A stretch of DNA of 6,568 nt from Acidimicrobiales bacterium (GTDB taxonomy: Bacteria; Actinomycetota; Acidimicrobiia; Acidimicrobiales; JAKAVM01). The notes beneath the pieces were generated by a model, which saw only the letters and a program-made list of their open reading frames with translations, was not told the origin of the DNA and searched no databases. Position numbers and translations under genes: made by a program. Within the stretch, counting starts at the first letter, position 1. Each line of letters begins with the position of its first letter. The stretch is from the NCBI GenBank assembly GCA_027451785.1, contig DAIDIS010000023.1:1-6568 (forward strand), read 5' to 3'. Positions 5,944 to 6,568 of the stretch are shown one piece after another.

Positions 5944-5978
5944 GCCCCGCACCAGAGTCCCAAGGACCGATGCGGGGC
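5944..5978. terminator. probable bidirectional terminator between convergent genes
   Basis: GCCCCGCA (5944-5951) and TGCGGGGC (5971-5978) form a perfect 8-bp GC-rich stem, and inside it GTCC (5957-5960) and GGAC (5964-5967) pair around CAA. It lies between the convergent ftcD and second whiB genes, where a two-way stop is expected. There is no T-run on either side, as is common for actinobacterial hairpin terminators. Confidence 0.6.
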
Positions 5979-6021
5979 GGAATCCTCTCAGGCTGCAAGC
6001 AGCCGAAGGAAAGTCGAGAAG

Positions 6022-6330
6022 CTATGCAATACCTGCGGGACGGCGAGTTAGGGCTCGGGCACGCCGAATCCGGCGACGCTCCCTCTCACTCATTCCTCCC
6101 CAGATACCGAACTTCTCTCCGTTTGCCAGCGCGTACTCCAGGCAGTCTTCCTTGACTACACAACCGCGGCAGACAGCCTTTGCTTCCTTGGTCGATGCGC
6201 CTCGCTCGGGAAAGAACAAATCCGGGTCAACACCAAGGCAGTTGGCCTTGCCTTGCCAATCCAGCTCGTTAGTCCTCTGCGGGAGCATGTTTGCCAATAT
6301 ATGATCAGACAGCTGTACAACTTGCTCCAC
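6022..6330 (-). CDS. whiB: second WhiB-family iron-sulfur transcriptional regulator, WhiB2/WhmD-like
   Basis: This 102-residue WhiB protein carries Cys31, Cys54, Cys57 and Cys63 with the family spacing X22, X2 and X5. GIWGG at 75-79 is followed by MSERERRRIRRARALTRR, the basic DNA-contacting end. Around the cluster, WQGKANCLGVDPDLFFPERGAST and the CLEYALANGEKFGIWGG stretch resemble the WhiB2/WhmD group, whose members act in septation and cell division; that subgroup call is by eye. The start is GTG at 6330-6328, supported by GGGGAGG six bases upstream; the first internal ATG (residue 15) has no comparable signal. It is a paralogue of the whiB at 4737, sharing the CLEYAL and SERERRRI segments, with a longer N-terminus of about 18 residues. 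It is convergent with ftcD and has its own complex control region upstream. Confidence 0.94.
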   Translation of the reverse strand: MEQVVQLSDHILANMLPQRTNELDWQGKANCLGVDPDLFFPERGASTKEAKAVCRGCVVKEDCLEYALANGEKFGIWGGMSERERRRIRRARALTRRPAGIA

Positions 6331-6336
6331 GGATGG

Positions 6337-6343
6337 CCTCCCC
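6337..6343 (-). promoter_or_regulatory. strong ribosome-binding site fixing the GTG start of the second whiB
   Basis: On the minus strand GGGGAGG (6343-6337) stands six bases before the GTG at 6330. This decides the start codon over the internal ATG 14 codons later. Confidence 0.8.
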
Positions 6344-6351
6344 TAATCTGT

Positions 6352-6393
6352 CAACGTTGTAACTACAACGTTGCAGTTACATCGGTGTAATCA
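6352..6393 (-). promoter_or_regulatory. three 14-bp repeats forming overlapping palindromes upstream of the second whiB
   Basis: On the plus strand CAACGTTGTAACTA (6352-6365), CAACGTTGCAGTTA (6366-6379) and CATCGGTGTAATCA (6380-6393) are tandem copies; the third matches the first at 10 of 14 positions. They create overlapping dyads. CAACGTTGTA (6352-6361) and TACAACGTTG (6364-6373) are a perfect 10-bp pair with a 2-base centre. TGTAACT (6358-6364) and AGTTACA (6375-6381) flank a second CAACGTTG (6366-6373). The centres at 6355.5, 6362.5 and 6369.5 are 7 bases apart. This looks like an operator array for a dimeric regulator (for example TetR- or MarR-like, or another family), with cooperative binding on one or two helix faces. 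The same sequence could fold as a leader hairpin. Confidence 0.6.
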
Positions 6394-6418
6394 TCCTCGT
6401 TCTTTAGCGAAATTGCAA
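6390..6418 (-). promoter_or_regulatory. weak candidate promoter of the second whiB
   Basis: Minus-strand TTGCAA (6418-6413), a 17-base spacer and GATGAT (6395-6390) each match consensus at four of six positions. It would start transcription near 6383, with the 14-bp repeat array straddling and following the start, an arrangement suited to repression. Confidence 0.3.
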
Positions 6419-6423
6419 GAAGG

Positions 6424-6442
6424 ATCGCGCTGAGTGCGCAAT
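6424..6442 (-). terminator. possible minus-strand hairpin terminator
   Basis: On the minus strand ATTGCGC pairs with GCGCGAT around the loop ACTCA, with one G-U wobble, followed by the pyrimidine-rich CCTTCTT. On the plus strand the same position is a C-A mismatch, so it fits minus-strand RNA. It would end a gene entering from the right edge. Confidence 0.3.
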
Positions 6443-6485
6443 GGGCGAAGGCAACGCTCCAGTAAACCCGGAGAGTAGCCGTATT

Positions 6486-6566
6486 CTAGGCGGGCTTCGT
6501 CCACCTTTGGCTGGCGGATCTACGTGACTTGATGAAATCGACTAATACATAATCTCCCAGTGATTC
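6486..6566 (-). CDS. possible C-terminal end of a gene entering from the right edge
   Basis: A minus-strand frame is open from the right edge to a TAG at 6488-6486 and reads 26 residues (begins ESLGDYVLVDFIKSRR, ends QRWTKPA). The composition looks protein-like and a possible terminator follows at 6424-6442. However, 26 open codons are not significant by themselves, and the other frames here carry no better candidate. I do not recognise a family. Confidence 0.25.
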   Translation of the reverse strand, partial: ESLGDYVLVDFIKSRRSASQRWTKPA

Positions 6567-6568
6567 CG

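Noticed and set aside
6350..6355. Minus-strand TTGACA as a -35 box for the second whiB
   Set aside because: It would place the -10 box at the start codon and the transcription start inside the gene, beyond the strong ribosome-binding site.
6440..6480. Resemblance to glycine-riboswitch fragments (GGGCGAAGGCAACG and GGAGAG)
   Set aside because: The conserved blocks are in the wrong order, the CUCUCAGG block is missing on the relevant strand, and no downstream gene is visible to regulate.
6441..6527. A 28-codon plus-strand frame starting at ATG 6441
   Set aside because: No ribosome-binding site at a usable distance and no recognisable protein features.

Overview
The window looks like chromosomal DNA from a moderately GC-rich actinobacterium. 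The strongest evidence is two WhiB-family iron-sulfur regulators, a family essentially confined to Actinobacteria and their phages. A membrane-anchored HtrA protease with a long Pro/Gly/Ser-rich cytoplasmic N-terminus and frequent GTG starts agree with this. The gene mix could suit an Acidimicrobiia-like lineage, but that is only a guess. I see no transposase, phage gene, CRISPR array, rRNA or tRNA.

Layout, left to right. (1) 2-1483, plus strand: the 3' part of a long, low-complexity, probably disordered protein of unknown function whose start lies outside the window. (2) 4650/4566 down to 1480, minus strand: a likely operon htrA -> 98-aa conserved-looking protein -> surE. The last surE codon overlaps the stop of gene 1, so the two genes converge without a spacer. 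(3) 4567-4736: a divergent control region between htrA (minus) and a whiB gene (plus). It holds candidate promoters for both directions and a strong hairpin that would bury the whiB ribosome-binding site. (4) 4737-5877, plus strand: whiB (86 aa), then a glutamate formimidoyltransferase-family protein whose GTG start has no Shine-Dalgarno site and may be translated from a leaderless transcript. (5) 5878-6021: convergent intergenic space with inverted repeats, including a probable two-way terminator. (6) 6022-6330, minus strand: a second whiB (102 aa, GTG start, strong ribosome-binding site). (7) 6331-6568: control region of the second whiB with three degenerate 14-bp repeats forming overlapping palindromes, then possibly the last 26 codons of another minus-strand gene at the edge.

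How they may work together: HtrA is an envelope quality-control protease and SurE is a stress/survival-associated nucleotidase, so the minus-strand operon looks like a stress module. WhiB proteins are redox- or nitric-oxide-responsive regulators that usually act with a sigma factor. The most unusual material is regulatory rather than coding: a ribosome-binding-site-sequestering leader hairpin at one whiB, a 14-bp-period palindromic array at the other, and a 16-bp exact repeat shared by two intergenic regions.
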